Of a DNA stretch of 64,000 bases, positions 8,902 to 17,016 are shown piece by piece (within the stretch, counting starts at the first letter, position 1; each line of letters opens with the position of its first letter). This DNA comes from Collimonas arenae (lineage in GTDB: Bacteria > Pseudomonadota > Gammaproteobacteria > Burkholderiales > Burkholderiaceae_D): the NCBI RefSeq assembly GCF_001584165.1, contig NZ_CP013233.1, positions 3,728,620 to 3,792,619 on the forward strand. Reading direction: 5' to 3'. Both the position numbers and the translations under genes were made by a program. The notes below the pieces were generated by a model. It ran no database searches. It was given only the letters and a program-made list of their open reading frames with translations, and was not told the origin of the DNA.

Positions 8902-9474
8902 ATGAAACTCAAGCTCATCATCGCCTCCCTGCTGGCTGCCAGCGCCGCCAGCGCATTTGCGGCTGCCGACACCTACACGATCGACCCAACGCATACCTAT
9001 CCGAGCTTTGCCGCCGATCACATGGGCATTTCCGTATGGCGCGGCAAGTTCGAAAAGACCAGCGGCAGCGTGACGCTGGATCGCGCCGCAAAGACCGGTT
9101 CGATCGATATCCATATCGACCCGAGCTCGATCGATTTCGGCATGGCCAAACTGAACGAACATGCATCCGGCCCGGATATGTTCGACGTCAAGAAATATCC
9201 TGACATCACCTACAAGAGCAGCTCGATCCAGTTCGACGGCGACAAGCCGGTCGCGGTCAATGGCGAACTGACGCTGCACGGCGTTACCAAGCCGGTGACG
9301 CTGACCATCAATTCGTTCAAGTGCCTCCAGCATCCAATGTACAAGCGTGAAGTATGCGGCGCCGATGCCACGGCGGAATTCAACCGCAGCGATTTCGGTA
9401 TCAGCTACGGCGTGCCAAAGTTTGCGCCGGAAGTGAAACTGGCGATTCAGGTCGAAGCGCTCAAGGCCAACTAA
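8902..9474 (+). CDS. YceI family periplasmic protein (second copy)
   Basis: A 190-residue secreted protein with a signal peptide (cleavage likely after ASAFA, about residue 19) and a complete YceI domain. It opens with the canonical [19 protein letters not shown] and continues with [15 protein letters not shown] and [16 protein letters not shown]. It resembles classical YceI more closely than the gene before it, and has two extra cysteines (KCLQ, EVCGADA). AAAGGA precedes the ATG at 8902. A strong terminator about 47 bases after the stop closes the cytochrome b561-yceI-yceI operon. Confidence 0.92.
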   Translation: MKLKLIIASLLAASAASAFAAADTYTIDPTHTYPSFAADHMGISVWRGKFEKTSGSVTLDRAAKTGSIDIHIDPSSIDFGMAKLNEHASGPDMFDVKKYPDITYKSSSIQFDGDKPVAVNGELTLHGVTKPVTLTINSFKCLQHPMYKREVCGADATAEFNRSDFGISYGVPKFAPEVKLAIQVEALKAN

Positions 9475-9521
9475 GCTGCAATCAGGCTACAACCCAGCGA
9501 CATCACCTGACAGTTCCCAAT

Positions 9522-9554
9522 AAAACCGACCAGTCCTGCTGGTCGGTTTTATTT
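9522..9554 (+). terminator. Rho-independent terminator after the YceI operon
   Basis: The stem AAAACCGACCAG / CTGGTCGGTTTT has a short loop (TCCTG) and is followed by a T-rich end (TTTTATTT). It ends the cytochrome b561-yceI-yceI transcript; with A-runs on the other side it could also work in reverse. Confidence 0.85.
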
Positions 9555-9640
9555 GGTCAACGCGCCCATTATCAATTCATCATCCCGTCATACATGGCCG
9601 ATAAAATCATTGCTCCGTTTTTCATTCAGCCGAGCAAACC

Positions 9641-11257
9641 ATGTCTTCCAGCCGTTCCCCGTTCTCCAATCGCCGCCATTTCCTGCGCAATGTCACCGCC
9701 GGCGCCGGGGCGCTGCTGACCGGTACGGCATTGGGCCCGGCCCTGGCTCAAAGCGGGGCACCGGCTCTGATTACATCAGAAAGGATGCGGCCACAACTTC
9801 CCAGCGGCGTCATGAGCGGGGATATCACACGCAACAAGGCGGTGATCTGGAGCCGTACCGACCGCCCGGCAAGGATGGTGGTCGAATATGCCAATAACCA
9901 AGCTTTCCGCGATGCCCGTACAGTGAACGGCCCGCTGGCGCTGTCCAGCAGCGATTTCACGGCGCGGGTAGATCTCGGCGGGCTACCTGTCGGTCAAACG
10001 GTTTTCTATCGGGTGCGTTTCCAGGATATCCAGAATGCAACGATCTATAGTGAGCCCTTGAGCGGCAGCCTGCCGATTCCGGGTGGCATCGAGCGCGATA
10101 TCACATTTGCCTTTTCCGGCGATGAAGCCGGCCAAGGCTGGGGTATCAACGAAGCCTGGGGCGGCTACAGAATTTATGAAACCATGCGCCGCTTCAAGCC
10201 CGATTTCTTTATTCATTCTGGCGACCAGATCTATGCCGATGGCGTGATCGAGAAAGAAGTCAAGCTGGACGACGGCACGCTGTGGCAAAACCTGGTAACT
10301 CCCGCCAAGTCGAAAGTGGCCGAGACGCTGGATGACTATCGCGGCAATTTCGCCTATAACCTGCTGGATCTGAACAAGCGCCGCTTTGCTGCCGAAGTGC
10401 CATTTCTGGTGCAGTGGGATGATCACGAGGTGCGCAACAACTGGTATCCCGGACAAACCATCGGTGCTGCCGAAAAGCGTTACCAACAGCGCGACCTGTC
10501 GACGCTGGCCGCCCACGCTAAGCGCGCGATGTTCGAATACAATCCTTATCGGATCGAACCCAGCGACCCGGAGCGGGTCTACCGCATGTTCAACTATGGG
10601 CCGTTGCTGGAAGTATTCATGCTGGACGAACGCAGCTATCGCGGCGCCAATTCGCCAAATCGCCAAACCGTGCTGAACAAGGATGCCGCTTTCCTCGGCG
10701 CCTCGCAGCTGCGCTGGATCAAGCAAGCGCTGTTGCGCTCACGCTCGACCTGGAAAGTGATCGCCAGCGACATGCCGATCTCAATCGTGGTGCCGGATCT
10801 CAACCCGGACGTGCCGACAGGCACCTACGAGGCCTGGGCTAACGGCGACAACGGCAAGCCGCTTGGACGCGAACTGGAAGTCGCGGAGTTGCTCAAATTC
10901 ATCAAACGGCACAATATCAAGAACGTGGTGTGGGTGACCGCCGACGTGCACTACGCTTCTGCTACCTACTACTCGCCGGAAAAAGCCAGCTTCACCGATT
11001 TCAAGCCGTTCTGGGAATTCGTCGGCGGACCGCTGCATGCCGGCACGTTCGGCCCCGGTGACATCGACCGCACCTTCGGTCCTGACGTGCGCTACGTCAG
11101 CATCCCCAGCGACATGAAGCAAAATCGTCCGCCCAGCGAATTGTTGCAATTTTTCGGCGTCGGCAAGATTGACGCCAGGAGCAAAATAATGAGCGTTTCC
11201 TTGCACAATGTCGATGGCAAGGATTTATTCAAGGTTGACCTGCACCCTGAAATTTAG
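9641..11257 (+). CDS. PhoD-like alkaline phosphatase, Tat-exported
   Basis: A 538-residue phosphodiesterase/phosphatase of the PhoD family. A twin-arginine signal (NRRHFLRN at about residues 10-17, hydrophobic to about 36) sends it folded to the periplasm. The N-terminal PhoD beta domain (about 45-145, with GVMSGDITRNKAVIWSR) is followed by the metallophosphatase core. Visible metal-site segments are FAFSGDEAG, FIHSGDQIYADG (SGDQIYAD type), VQWDDHEVRNNW and VVWVTADVHYASA. These indicate an Fe/Ca-dependent catalytic centre. Length is normal for the family. It would release phosphate from organic esters; no Pho box was searched for. The gene stands alone after the YceI terminator. Confidence 0.92.
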   Translation: MSSSRSPFSNRRHFLRNVTAGAGALLTGTALGPALAQSGAPALITSERMRPQLPSGVMSGDITRNKAVIWSRTDRPARMVVEYANNQAFRDARTVNGPLALSSSDFTARVDLGGLPVGQTVFYRVRFQDIQNATIYSEPLSGSLPIPGGIERDITFAFSGDEAGQGWGINEAWGGYRIYETMRRFKPDFFIHSGDQIYADGVIEKEVKLDDGTLWQNLVTPAKSKVAETLDDYRGNFAYNLLDLNKRRFAAEVPFLVQWDDHEVRNNWYPGQTIGAAEKRYQQRDLSTLAAHAKRAMFEYNPYRIEPSDPERVYRMFNYGPLLEVFMLDERSYRGANSPNRQTVLNKDAAFLGASQLRWIKQALLRSRSTWKVIASDMPISIVVPDLNPDVPTGTYEAWANGDNGKPLGRELEVAELLKFIKRHNIKNVVWVTADVHYASATYYSPEKASFTDFKPFWEFVGGPLHAGTFGPGDIDRTFGPDVRYVSIPSDMKQNRPPSELLQFFGVGKIDARSKIMSVSLHNVDGKDLFKVDLHPEI

Positions 11258-11536
11258 GAGTCCGACAGCATTAGTTTCCGTGCATGCATCAGACAAATAT
11301 CCAAAAATTTCATCAAATCAACGATTCACCGCACAAATATCACAATTGTTTTCAATTGTAGCGATAAGTTATGTCAGCCATATTGGATATGGCTGCGTTG
11401 AATACACACCTCGGTCATTTTGCCAGGTGCGGCGCACAATGCATCGTTTAGTCGTGCTGCAAGTAGACAGATTAATAACCCAGCCTGTGCCGCGTCAGCG
11501 GTACATATAAGCATCACTTACCAGATGGAGAAAAAA

Positions 11537-12046
11537 ATGAAGGCATTGTTTATTTCCGCAGCAGTCGCAGCAGCCCTCCTGACTTCCGCCACCAGCTTTG
11601 CCCAGGCGCCAGCCGCAGCACCAGCTGGCAGCACCGGCCTGTGCAAGGATGGCAGCTACTCGTCCAACGCTACCAAGAAAGGCGCCTGCGCCGGTCATAA
11701 AGGCGTGAAGGAATGGTATACAACAGCAGCAGGCGCGCCGGCCGCAGCCGCTGCGCCTGCTGCTACACCTGCTGCTACACCTGCTGCGGCACCTGCAGCA
11801 CCGGCCGCCACACCGGTAGCTCCTGCCGCCATGGCTAAACCGGCAGCCCCAGCCGCCACAGCAAAAGCTGCAGGCACTCCAGCTCCTGGCGGTGGCCCTG
11901 GCATGGTTTGGGTCAACAGCAGCAGCAAGGTGTACCACTGCCCAAATACCAAGTACTACGGCACAACCAAGGCCGGTTCCTATATGACGGAAGCCGCTGC
12001 CAAGGCAGCAGGCAATCACGCCGATCACGGCAAAGCCTGTAGCTAA
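11537..12046 (+). CDS. Secreted DUF3761-type small protein
   Basis: A 169-residue protein with a signal peptide (cleavage about residue 24, after SFAQA). Next comes a DUF3761-like module with two cysteines (GLCKDGSYSSNATKKGACAGHKG), a low-complexity Ala/Pro/Thr linker (about 70-120), and a C-terminal module (GMVWVNSSSKVYHCPNTKYYG ... HGKAC) with two further cysteines that is common in Burkholderiales. ATG 11537 is chosen because GGAG lies 6-8 bases upstream and the signal peptide starts there; longer in-frame readings are less likely. Function is unknown. A strong terminator follows directly. Confidence 0.82.
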   Translation: MKALFISAAVAAALLTSATSFAQAPAAAPAGSTGLCKDGSYSSNATKKGACAGHKGVKEWYTTAAGAPAAAAAPAATPAATPAAAPAAPAATPVAPAAMAKPAAPAATAKAAGTPAPGGGPGMVWVNSSSKVYHCPNTKYYGTTKAGSYMTEAAAKAAGNHADHGKACS

Positions 12047-12051
12047 GCAGC

Positions 12052-12091
12052 AAACGACAAACGGGGCCATTCATGGCCCCGTTTGTCGTTT
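12052..12091 (+). terminator. Strong bidirectional-looking terminator
   Basis: A long stem, AAACGACAAACGGGGCC / GGCCCCGTTTGTCGTTT, with a six-base loop begins 5 bases after the stop of the DUF3761 gene. The stem is perfect over 17 pairs. Confidence 0.85.
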
Positions 12092-12235
12092 GGCGCATCA
12101 GTCGAGAACTGATCGTCGCCGTGATTGTTCGTATCGCAGGCTCTCTGGGTTTATCTATCTTTAACAATGTCATTGCCACTTTTAGGCTACTCTTGCCTGG
12201 TGGTCAAAAGATGGTCAATATTGAAAGGAAATCTC

Positions 12236-12481
12236 ATGGGCTTTATCGCTTGGTTGATAATTGGCGCGATTGCCGGCTGGCTGGCTGGCGTTCTGGTCAA
12301 AGGCGGCGGCTTCGGCGTGCTGGTTGACATCATCGTCGGCATCGTCGGCGCTTTCATCGGCGGCTGGCTGGCGGGCGTGCTCGGCATCCATGTCGGCAGC
12401 GGCTGGATTGCATCGATCGTGACAGCTACCATTGGCGCCGTCATCCTGTTGTTCATTCTGCGGCTCATCAAACGAGCCTGA
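12236..12481 (+). CDS. GlsB/YeaQ/YmgE family membrane protein
   Basis: An 81-residue, very hydrophobic protein with three transmembrane segments and the glycine-rich repeats of the transglycosylase-associated / YeaQ family (IIGAIAGWLAG, VGIVGAFIGGWLAG, ATIGAVILLFI). Members are often stress-induced; the molecular role is unknown. AAAGGAAA lies 7-8 bases before the ATG at 12236. A terminator follows at 12508. It is a single-gene unit. Confidence 0.88.
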   Translation: MGFIAWLIIGAIAGWLAGVLVKGGGFGVLVDIIVGIVGAFIGGWLAGVLGIHVGSGWIASIVTATIGAVILLFILRLIKRA

Positions 12482-12507
12482 GTCTGACAGACAGCAAAAG
12501 ATGCATA

Positions 12508-12536
12508 AGAAACCCGCTTAACCGCGGGTTTCTTCA
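12508..12536. terminator. Rho-independent terminator between convergent genes
   Basis: The stem AAGAAACCCGC / GCGGGTTTCTT with a TTAACC loop lies between the YeaQ-like gene (plus strand) and the SDR gene (minus strand). T-rich and A-rich flanks suit termination in both directions. Confidence 0.8.
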
Positions 12537-12575
12537 TTTCAGGCTCAGGTAAACCCGGAGACGATCGCCCTCCGA

Positions 12576-13784
12576 CTAAAAGCCACAAGCCATTTGCGAC
12601 TTCAACGATAAATTCCTGATCGAGTGGTCGCACAAATTTATGTAATCGAGGAAAGAAGGAGCCGGTTGCAAGCCTTCACCGAGCACGCGCTGCTGGTCGA
12701 AAACATAATTCAAGCGGGAAAATCGCCCATACAGCCGCAGCGCCTTGCACAGCAAACGGGCATTGAACGGCTCGTAATGCGACGCCTCACCGGCCTTCTG
12801 TTGCGCCACGTGCCGCTCACCGAGCGAGAGCGCCATGTTCATCAAGTCGGCCTCCGCCACACGCATGTAGGCCTGCACCTTGCCTTTGCCGCCCAAACCC
12901 TGGAATGCCTGCAACAACTCGACCACCATGGTGCTGCTTTGCTGTCCTGCGGAGACATGGTATGCAGAAAAGCTGAGCGATTTCTTCAAGGTCAGCTCGA
13001 CAATAATGCGTGCGCAATAGTCGACCGGCACGATGTCCAGATAGGCGCTTGGCGGGCAGACAAATCGGTTCAGTTCCGAAATCACTTTCAGCACCCAGAA
13101 ATTACGGGCGGACGGCTTGCAGCCTAACCAGGAATGGCCGATGACCATCGAGGGGCGCACCGCCACCAACGGCAAGTCGGGAAAGCGCTCCCTGAGTTGA
13201 TTCTCGGCGCACGCTTTGGAGGCGGTATACGGCGCCAGATGGGCTCTTTCGACCGGCAAGCGCAACGCTTCGGTGACGAGCGGTCCGCGCGCCACGCCGC
13301 AGGCCATCGCGGCGCCCACATACACGAAGCGTTGCAAACTGCTGACGCCCGAAAAACGTTGCGCCAGCCGCAAGGTGGCGTCGACGTTGACCGCCCAGAT
13401 ATCCTGCCGATTGGCCAGCGAGGTAATTGCTGCGCCATGAATGACATGGCTAACCTGATCAAGCCTGGCGTCCAAGAATGCCTGCGGATCGTTCAGGTCT
13501 CCTACGACAACCTGGCTTTCCGACACGTGCGGCGGCATTTCCGATAAAGAAAAGCGAGCGATGGATTGACGCACCCTTTGCGCGCCTTCCGCAGCTGATT
13601 TTGCACGTACCAGAAAAAGCATCTGCTTGAAATGGGGGGTGCCGACAAGCGCTGCGGCGACCGCACCACCGACAAATCCGGTGACGCCGGTAACGAAGAT
13701 GCGGGCTGGCCCGAGCGCCGACATGCGCGCAGAAAAATCTTGCTCTTCACGCAACCACTTTGACCTTGGGAACAGATTAAACAC
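12576..13784 (-). CDS. Extended SDR, thioester-reductase-like (NAD_binding_4) protein
   Basis: A 402-residue NAD(P)-dependent protein of the male-sterility / thioester-reductase branch of extended SDRs. The cofactor loop VTGVTGFVGGAVAAAL is at about residues 31-46. VVVGDLND and HVIHGAAITSL follow, and the catalytic YTASK tetrad (Tyr-x-x-x-Lys) is at about 185. A helical C-terminal part (about 300-400) is less typical. Such enzymes reduce acyl thioesters or modify lipid or polyketide chains; the substrate is unknown. The GTG start at 13784 is the most upstream; an ATG 20 codons later is possible. It follows the MipA/OmpV gene by 27 bases on the same strand, so they may share a transcript. Confidence 0.82.
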   Translation of the reverse strand: MFNLFPRSKWLREEQDFSARMSALGPARIFVTGVTGFVGGAVAAALVGTPHFKQMLFLVRAKSAAEGAQRVRQSIARFSLSEMPPHVSESQVVVGDLNDPQAFLDARLDQVSHVIHGAAITSLANRQDIWAVNVDATLRLAQRFSGVSSLQRFVYVGAAMACGVARGPLVTEALRLPVERAHLAPYTASKACAENQLRERFPDLPLVAVRPSMVIGHSWLGCKPSARNFWVLKVISELNRFVCPPSAYLDIVPVDYCARIIVELTLKKSLSFSAYHVSAGQQSSTMVVELLQAFQGLGGKGKVQAYMRVAEADLMNMALSLGERHVAQQKAGEASHYEPFNARLLCKALRLYGRFSRLNYVFDQQRVLGEGLQPAPSFLDYINLCDHSIRNLSLKSQMACGF

Positions 13785-13811
13785 GATTTTTTACCGCCCG
13801 CTCTGATTCGA

Positions 13812-14633
13812 TCAAAATGAATAATTCACGGTTGTGAATCCACCGTAATTGGTTTTGTCCAGGACCAGCGGGCTGTCGGCCGCTTTTTGCATATAATGCG
13901 TGGCGCTTAGCATGGTCGAGACCGACCAGCTCTGGTTGAAGCTGTGGGTCCAGACAATGGAAGAGGTCAGCGCGTTCAAGCCTAAGTCGGCCTTATATGC
14001 GGCGTAGCCCGAGTTGCGGCTTTGTTCGGCGGTGACGCCGAAGAAGGTCTGGTTGTATTTGGCGCTGCCGAACTCGGCGCTGCCGCTCACGCTTACCTGA
14101 TCCTTGGCCAAGGTCAGCACGGTGCCGCTCAGTTCGGCGCGATAGGACAAGCCGCGCTCGCGATTGCTGAGCGGCTGTGAAGCGCCGATGGTGAATGTTG
14201 CTACATGGCCCAGCTTGATGCCGAGGTCCAGGTTGGCCAGCACCGAGCCCTTGATCTCGCCCATGCCTTTGAGCTTGGCCGATCCTGGCAGCAAGCCGTC
14301 GTTGGAATCCTTGCGGCCGCCCCCATAGCCAATGCCTGCGCTGGCGAAAAACAGGTCGCCGATGTCACGCCGGTAGCCGGCGCCCTGCAGGCTGTCGACG
14401 AAGAATCCGGTGGGTGTAACGATGCTTAATACCGGCACCGGCACCATCCGATATTCGTTGCTGCCGGCATAACGCGACGCGACGCCGGCGCCCAGACCTA
14501 GCGTGACCTTGCTGTCCTGCAGCCAGGATCCTGACTGCGGCTGCGATTGGGTAACCTGTTGTGCAGCGGCCATGCGTGAGGCGAAGATGCCACTCAAGGC
14601 GACGACCGCCAATAACCTGATCTGGTGTTTCAA
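13812..14633 (-). CDS. MipA/OmpV family outer-membrane protein
   Basis: A 273-residue outer-membrane beta-barrel. It has a signal peptide (about residues 1-24, MAAAQ), the family opening WLQDSKVTLGLGAGVASRYAGS and PVPVLSIVTPTGFFVDSLQG. It ends in alternating strands with the aromatic terminus TTVNYSF needed for barrel assembly. MipA/OmpV proteins were linked to murein-synthesis scaffolding and antibiotic response in relatives; the role here is inferred. Its start faces an OmpR-type two-component operon 170 bases away, an arrangement often seen when the regulator controls the porin. Confidence 0.88.
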   Translation of the reverse strand: MKHQIRLLAVVALSGIFASRMAAAQQVTQSQPQSGSWLQDSKVTLGLGAGVASRYAGSNEYRMVPVPVLSIVTPTGFFVDSLQGAGYRRDIGDLFFASAGIGYGGGRKDSNDGLLPGSAKLKGMGEIKGSVLANLDLGIKLGHVATFTIGASQPLSNRERGLSYRAELSGTVLTLAKDQVSVSGSAEFGSAKYNQTFFGVTAEQSRNSGYAAYKADLGLNALTSSIVWTHSFNQSWSVSTMLSATHYMQKAADSPLVLDKTNYGGFTTVNYSF

Positions 14634-14802
14634 ATTTTTCTCCGGTAAGTAAGTCAGGGCATATTCTCAGCAGTCCGGAGCTGTACGTCTGTGGTGCATC
14701 GGTAGGGAAACTGTGTCAGTTCACGGTGATTATGTTTTTGTTTGTAATGGCGACATTCGGCATCCGGGTGAAACGCTATGATGCGAAAAAGGGGAAAGAG
14801 CA

Positions 14803-15501
14803 ATGAAGAAGGTTTTACTGATCGAAGACGATGCGCGTCTTGCCGAACTGATATCGGAATACCTGTGCCGCTACGATTTTGAGGTGTCGCTGGTCCTGCG
14901 CGGCGATCTGGCGCTGGAAGCCATCGAGCGCGAACAACCGGACATCGTGGTGCTCGACCTGATGCTGCCGGGCATGGACGGCATGGATATCTGCCGCGCC
15001 ATCCGCAAGAATTCGACATTGCCGATATTGATGCTGACCGCGCGCGCCGACATTTTCGATCAGGTCACCGGTCTTGAGATCGGTGCTGACGATTACATGC
15101 TGAAGCCGGTCGAACCGCGCCTGTTGCTGGCACATCTGCGCGTGATCCTGCGCCGTGTCGACAGGCACGATCGCAACGCGGCCGATGCGCCGATGCGCTT
15201 CGGCGAACTGGAGGTCGACCTGTCGGCGCGCCAGGTATGCTGGAAAGGCAATGAAGTTGATCTCAAGACTGCCGACTACAACCTGTTCGTCATCCTGCTC
15301 CAGGCTGCAGGCAAGGTATTGAGCCGCGACGAACTGTTGAAGCGTTGGCGCGGCATCGGCTTCGACGGCATCGACCGCACGGTCGATGTCAGCATTTCCC
15401 GTTTGCGAAGGCGTTTCGACGACGACGCCCAGGAGCCGCGCAAGATCAAGACCGTGTGGGGACGTGGTTATTTGTTCAACCCGATCGCCTGGGAGGAGTA
15501 A
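14803..15501 (+). CDS. OmpR-type response regulator
   Basis: A 232-residue two-component regulator (RstA/OmpR class). The receiver domain (residues 1-118) has the acidic pair D9/D10, phosphoacceptor D52 in VVLDLMLPGMDG, a switch Thr in MLTARAD and the conserved Lys in MLKPVEPR. A winged-helix DNA-binding domain (about 130-230) contains SRDELLKRWRGIGFDG, ISRLRRRF and the wing VWGRGYLF. GGGGAAAGAG precedes the ATG at 14803. Its stop overlaps the start of the sensor kinase gene (TAATG), indicating translational coupling. MipA/OmpV, transcribed away from it, is the likeliest target. Confidence 0.92.
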   Translation: MKKVLLIEDDARLAELISEYLCRYDFEVSLVLRGDLALEAIEREQPDIVVLDLMLPGMDGMDICRAIRKNSTLPILMLTARADIFDQVTGLEIGADDYMLKPVEPRLLLAHLRVILRRVDRHDRNAADAPMRFGELEVDLSARQVCWKGNEVDLKTADYNLFVILLQAAGKVLSRDELLKRWRGIGFDGIDRTVDVSISRLRRRFDDDAQEPRKIKTVWGRGYLFNPIAWEE

Positions 15502-16799
15502 TGCTCAGGATTCTGATACGTCTGTATCTGATCGTCGCCACGCTCTCGATCGTTGCCATCGTGTTTGTGCAAAAGGGCTTTCCGTACCTGTTCGAATCTG
15601 AATTCAAGGCGCAGATGCTGAGCGAATACAGCAATGAAGTCACGCTGCTGCGTGACTCCCTGGCGCCGCTCAACAGCGCGGAGCAGCAGACTGCACTGGC
15701 GCGCATGAACCAGTTGAGTCCGCGGCGCTACACCCGCTTGTCTCCCGAACAAATACAGGAACTGTCGCCATCGGAACGCCGCGAACTGGCGCGTTATCAC
15801 ATGGTCTGGACTGGTCGTGGCGACCATAACCGCATCAGCATCTATGCAGCTCTGGAAGACGGCGGCGTCATAGAAATCCGCTCATACAATTTGGACAAGA
15901 CGGAAGCCATAGCCTATGTCGTCATTTTCACGGTGATGCTGGCGGCGATGCTGGTGTGGCTGATGCCGCATTGGCGTGATCTGGAAAAATTGCGCGTCAC
16001 CGCGGCACGCTTCGGCGACGGCGCGCTGGATGCGCGCGCCAAGTTGTCGGAGAATTCATCGATCAAACAGCTGTGCGCCTACTTCAACAACATGGCGGAC
16101 CGCATAGGCAGCCTGATCAAGGCGCAGCGTGACATGGTCAACGCCGCTTCCCACGAATTGCGCACGCCGCTTGCCAGGCTTGAATTCGGCTTGGTCAATC
16201 TGATGGATACGACCGAAGACAACGGCACCCACAAACGCATTCAGGCGATGCGCAAGGATGTGGAGGAACTGGATATCCTGGTCGGCGAACTGCTAACGCT
16301 GAGCATGTTGGAACAGTCCTCACTACCGGAACCGAGCGCAACAATCCCGTTGGAAGATTTCCTGCGCGGCGCCACCGGCGTCTCCCAGGAAGAATTGCAG
16401 CTACGACACAATACCGTTATCTGGTCGATCTCCCCTGTTCTACGTGAAGTCGTTACCGAACCACGCAGCCTGGCGCGCGCTTTCTCCAACCTGATGCGCA
16501 ACGCGCTGCGTTACAGCCGCAGCACTATCCGTGTGCGCACTGAAATCGACCGTGCCGGCGGCAGCTGGAACCTGATCGTCGAGGATGACGGTGTTGGCAT
16601 TCCTGAGCAGGAGCGGGAGCGTGTCTTTGATCCGTTCTACCGGCTCGATCGTAGCCGCGACCGTGCCACCGGCGGATACGGACTGGGCCTGGCCATCGTC
16701 AAGAAAATTGCCGAGCGCCTCGGTGGCAGCGCCCGCGTCGGCAGCTCCGATCTCGGTGGCGCAATGTTCGTGTTGCGCTTTCCTTTGCCTGATCGATAA
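15501..16799 (+). CDS. Sensor histidine kinase (RstB-like)
   Basis: A 432-residue inner-membrane kinase. TM1 (about residues 5-25), a periplasmic sensor region of roughly 115 residues and TM2 (about 138-158) are followed by a HAMP domain. The HisKA phospho-acceptor helix reads NAASHELRTPLARLEF. The HATPase domain shows the N box (NLMRNALRYS), G1 (VEDDGVGIPEQ), F box (VFDPFYRLDRSR) and G2 (TGGYGLGLAIVKKIAE). All catalytic boxes look intact. The start overlaps the regulator stop. The signal is unknown; its periplasmic part and the adjacent MipA/OmpV gene suggest envelope sensing. Confidence 0.92.
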   Translation: MLRILIRLYLIVATLSIVAIVFVQKGFPYLFESEFKAQMLSEYSNEVTLLRDSLAPLNSAEQQTALARMNQLSPRRYTRLSPEQIQELSPSERRELARYHMVWTGRGDHNRISIYAALEDGGVIEIRSYNLDKTEAIAYVVIFTVMLAAMLVWLMPHWRDLEKLRVTAARFGDGALDARAKLSENSSIKQLCAYFNNMADRIGSLIKAQRDMVNAASHELRTPLARLEFGLVNLMDTTEDNGTHKRIQAMRKDVEELDILVGELLTLSMLEQSSLPEPSATIPLEDFLRGATGVSQEELQLRHNTVIWSISPVLREVVTEPRSLARAFSNLMRNALRYSRSTIRVRTEIDRAGGSWNLIVEDDGVGIPEQERERVFDPFYRLDRSRDRATGGYGLGLAIVKKIAERLGGSARVGSSDLGGAMFVLRFPLPDR

Positions 16800-17016
16800 G
16801 AGTCATTTTGAGGCGCATCTATCACTTCCTGTTATTCCAAATAAGGCAATCTGACTGACATTCGCAGATTCACCGCATTTACCCGTAACCCGCCAGGGCA
16901 AATGCGCTGCGCGCAATACGCATTTCGTTTTTACTTTTTTTATTCATACTATTTCCCTGGCACATCGACGCCCTGCGCGCTAGAATCCCAAGACCAAATT
17001 TGGGAGGATTTCACTT

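Noticed and set aside
11750..11890. Ala/Pro-coding repeats in the DUF3761 gene as a possible CRISPR-like array
   Set aside because: Repeats are short, in frame and code for a low-complexity linker; no spacers.
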